64,000 nucleotides of DNA from Bacteroidota bacterium (GTDB lineage: Bacteria > Bacteroidota > Bacteroidia > Cytophagales > Cyclobacteriaceae): the NCBI GenBank assembly GCA_023393375.1, contig JAEWLI010000204.1, positions 19,176 to 83,175 of the forward strand, read 5' to 3'. Below the pieces are notes generated by a model. The model was not told where the DNA came from, ran no database searches, and saw nothing but the letters and a program-made list of their open reading frames with translations. Every line of letters begins with the position of its first letter. Position 1 is the stretch's first letter. Of the stretch, positions 63,874 to 64,000 are shown in pieces. The translations under genes were made by a program, and so were the position numbers.

Positions 63874-64000
63874 TATTTATTCGGTTAAATTATTTTTGCA
63901 AAATTAGATGCAATCACATACTATAGCAAGCATTATGCCTAATAGTTAAAAGAGAACGGATAATCGGTAAATGCAAAAAGTAAACTGTCTCGGCTTATTT

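Overview
The window is a chromosomal stretch of a Bacteroidetes bacterium, probably of the Cytophagales type. Evidence for this is: low G+C; promoters of the TTG-N19-21-TAnnTTTG kind; a gliding/type IX secretion lipoprotein of the SprE/PorW family; an F-type ATP synthase operon without beta and epsilon genes; DUF1573, DUF2807, DUF3857 and carboxypeptidase-regulatory-like secreted proteins; and an oversized NusB. No insertion sequence, prophage, CRISPR array, tRNA or rRNA was seen. This looks like core genome with short accessory patches.

Layout. 1-4.6 kb: a truncated TPR/SpoIIE phosphatase and two secreted proteins around a 758-base AT-rich gap. 4.6-7.6 kb: a methionine operon (metY, hom) preceded by a promoter, a SAM riboswitch and a 39-codon leader ORF whose end is rich in Thr, Met and Cys codons and folds into two adjacent hairpins. 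7.7-11.9 kb: a HAD phosphatase, arabinose isomerase, and a divergent DnaJ/Hsp20 pair with a sigma-54-like promoter. 11.9-18 kb: an NAD salvage regulon (Nudix, pncB, nadM, nadE, pncA) divergent from its likely regulator nrtR, with two matching palindromic operators laid over the two divergent promoters. 18-26.6 kb: uvrA, two thioredoxin-fold proteins, a 748-base gap with two perfect DnaA boxes 20 bases apart, an orphan helical protein, and uvrC.

26.6-38.6 kb: envelope and energy genes. These are a class A PBP overlapping sprE/porW, a divergent M23 peptidase with a bactofilin, then atpZ, an AtpI-like protein and atpBEFHAG. A strong hairpin lies between atpE and atpF. 38.6-41.8 kb: tcdA, a TatD hydrolase and an ABC exporter on the minus strand. 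41.9-47.1 kb: a leucine dehydrogenase-type enzyme, then nusB, ytxH, DUF1573, yajC, ybbR-like and coaE. 47.1-49.2 kb: a small unannotated protein, a fused chorismate mutase/prephenate dehydratase, and a DUF2807 lipoprotein. 49.4-54.7 kb: glyA-tatC, a multi-spanning membrane protein, and rbfA with an FtsX/LolC-type permease. 54.8-60.2 kb: two tandem DUF3857 transglutaminase-like proteins (one without its catalytic residues) and a ferredoxin reductase-like enzyme. 60.2-64 kb: a repeat-bearing gap, purB, three small proteins and a RhlE-type helicase.

The parts most worth a second look are the stacked SAM riboswitch plus Thr/Met/Cys leader ORF, the NrtR divergent promoter, the DnaA-box cluster, and the atpE-atpF hairpin. 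All calls come from reading the sequence and from family knowledge; no database search was run.
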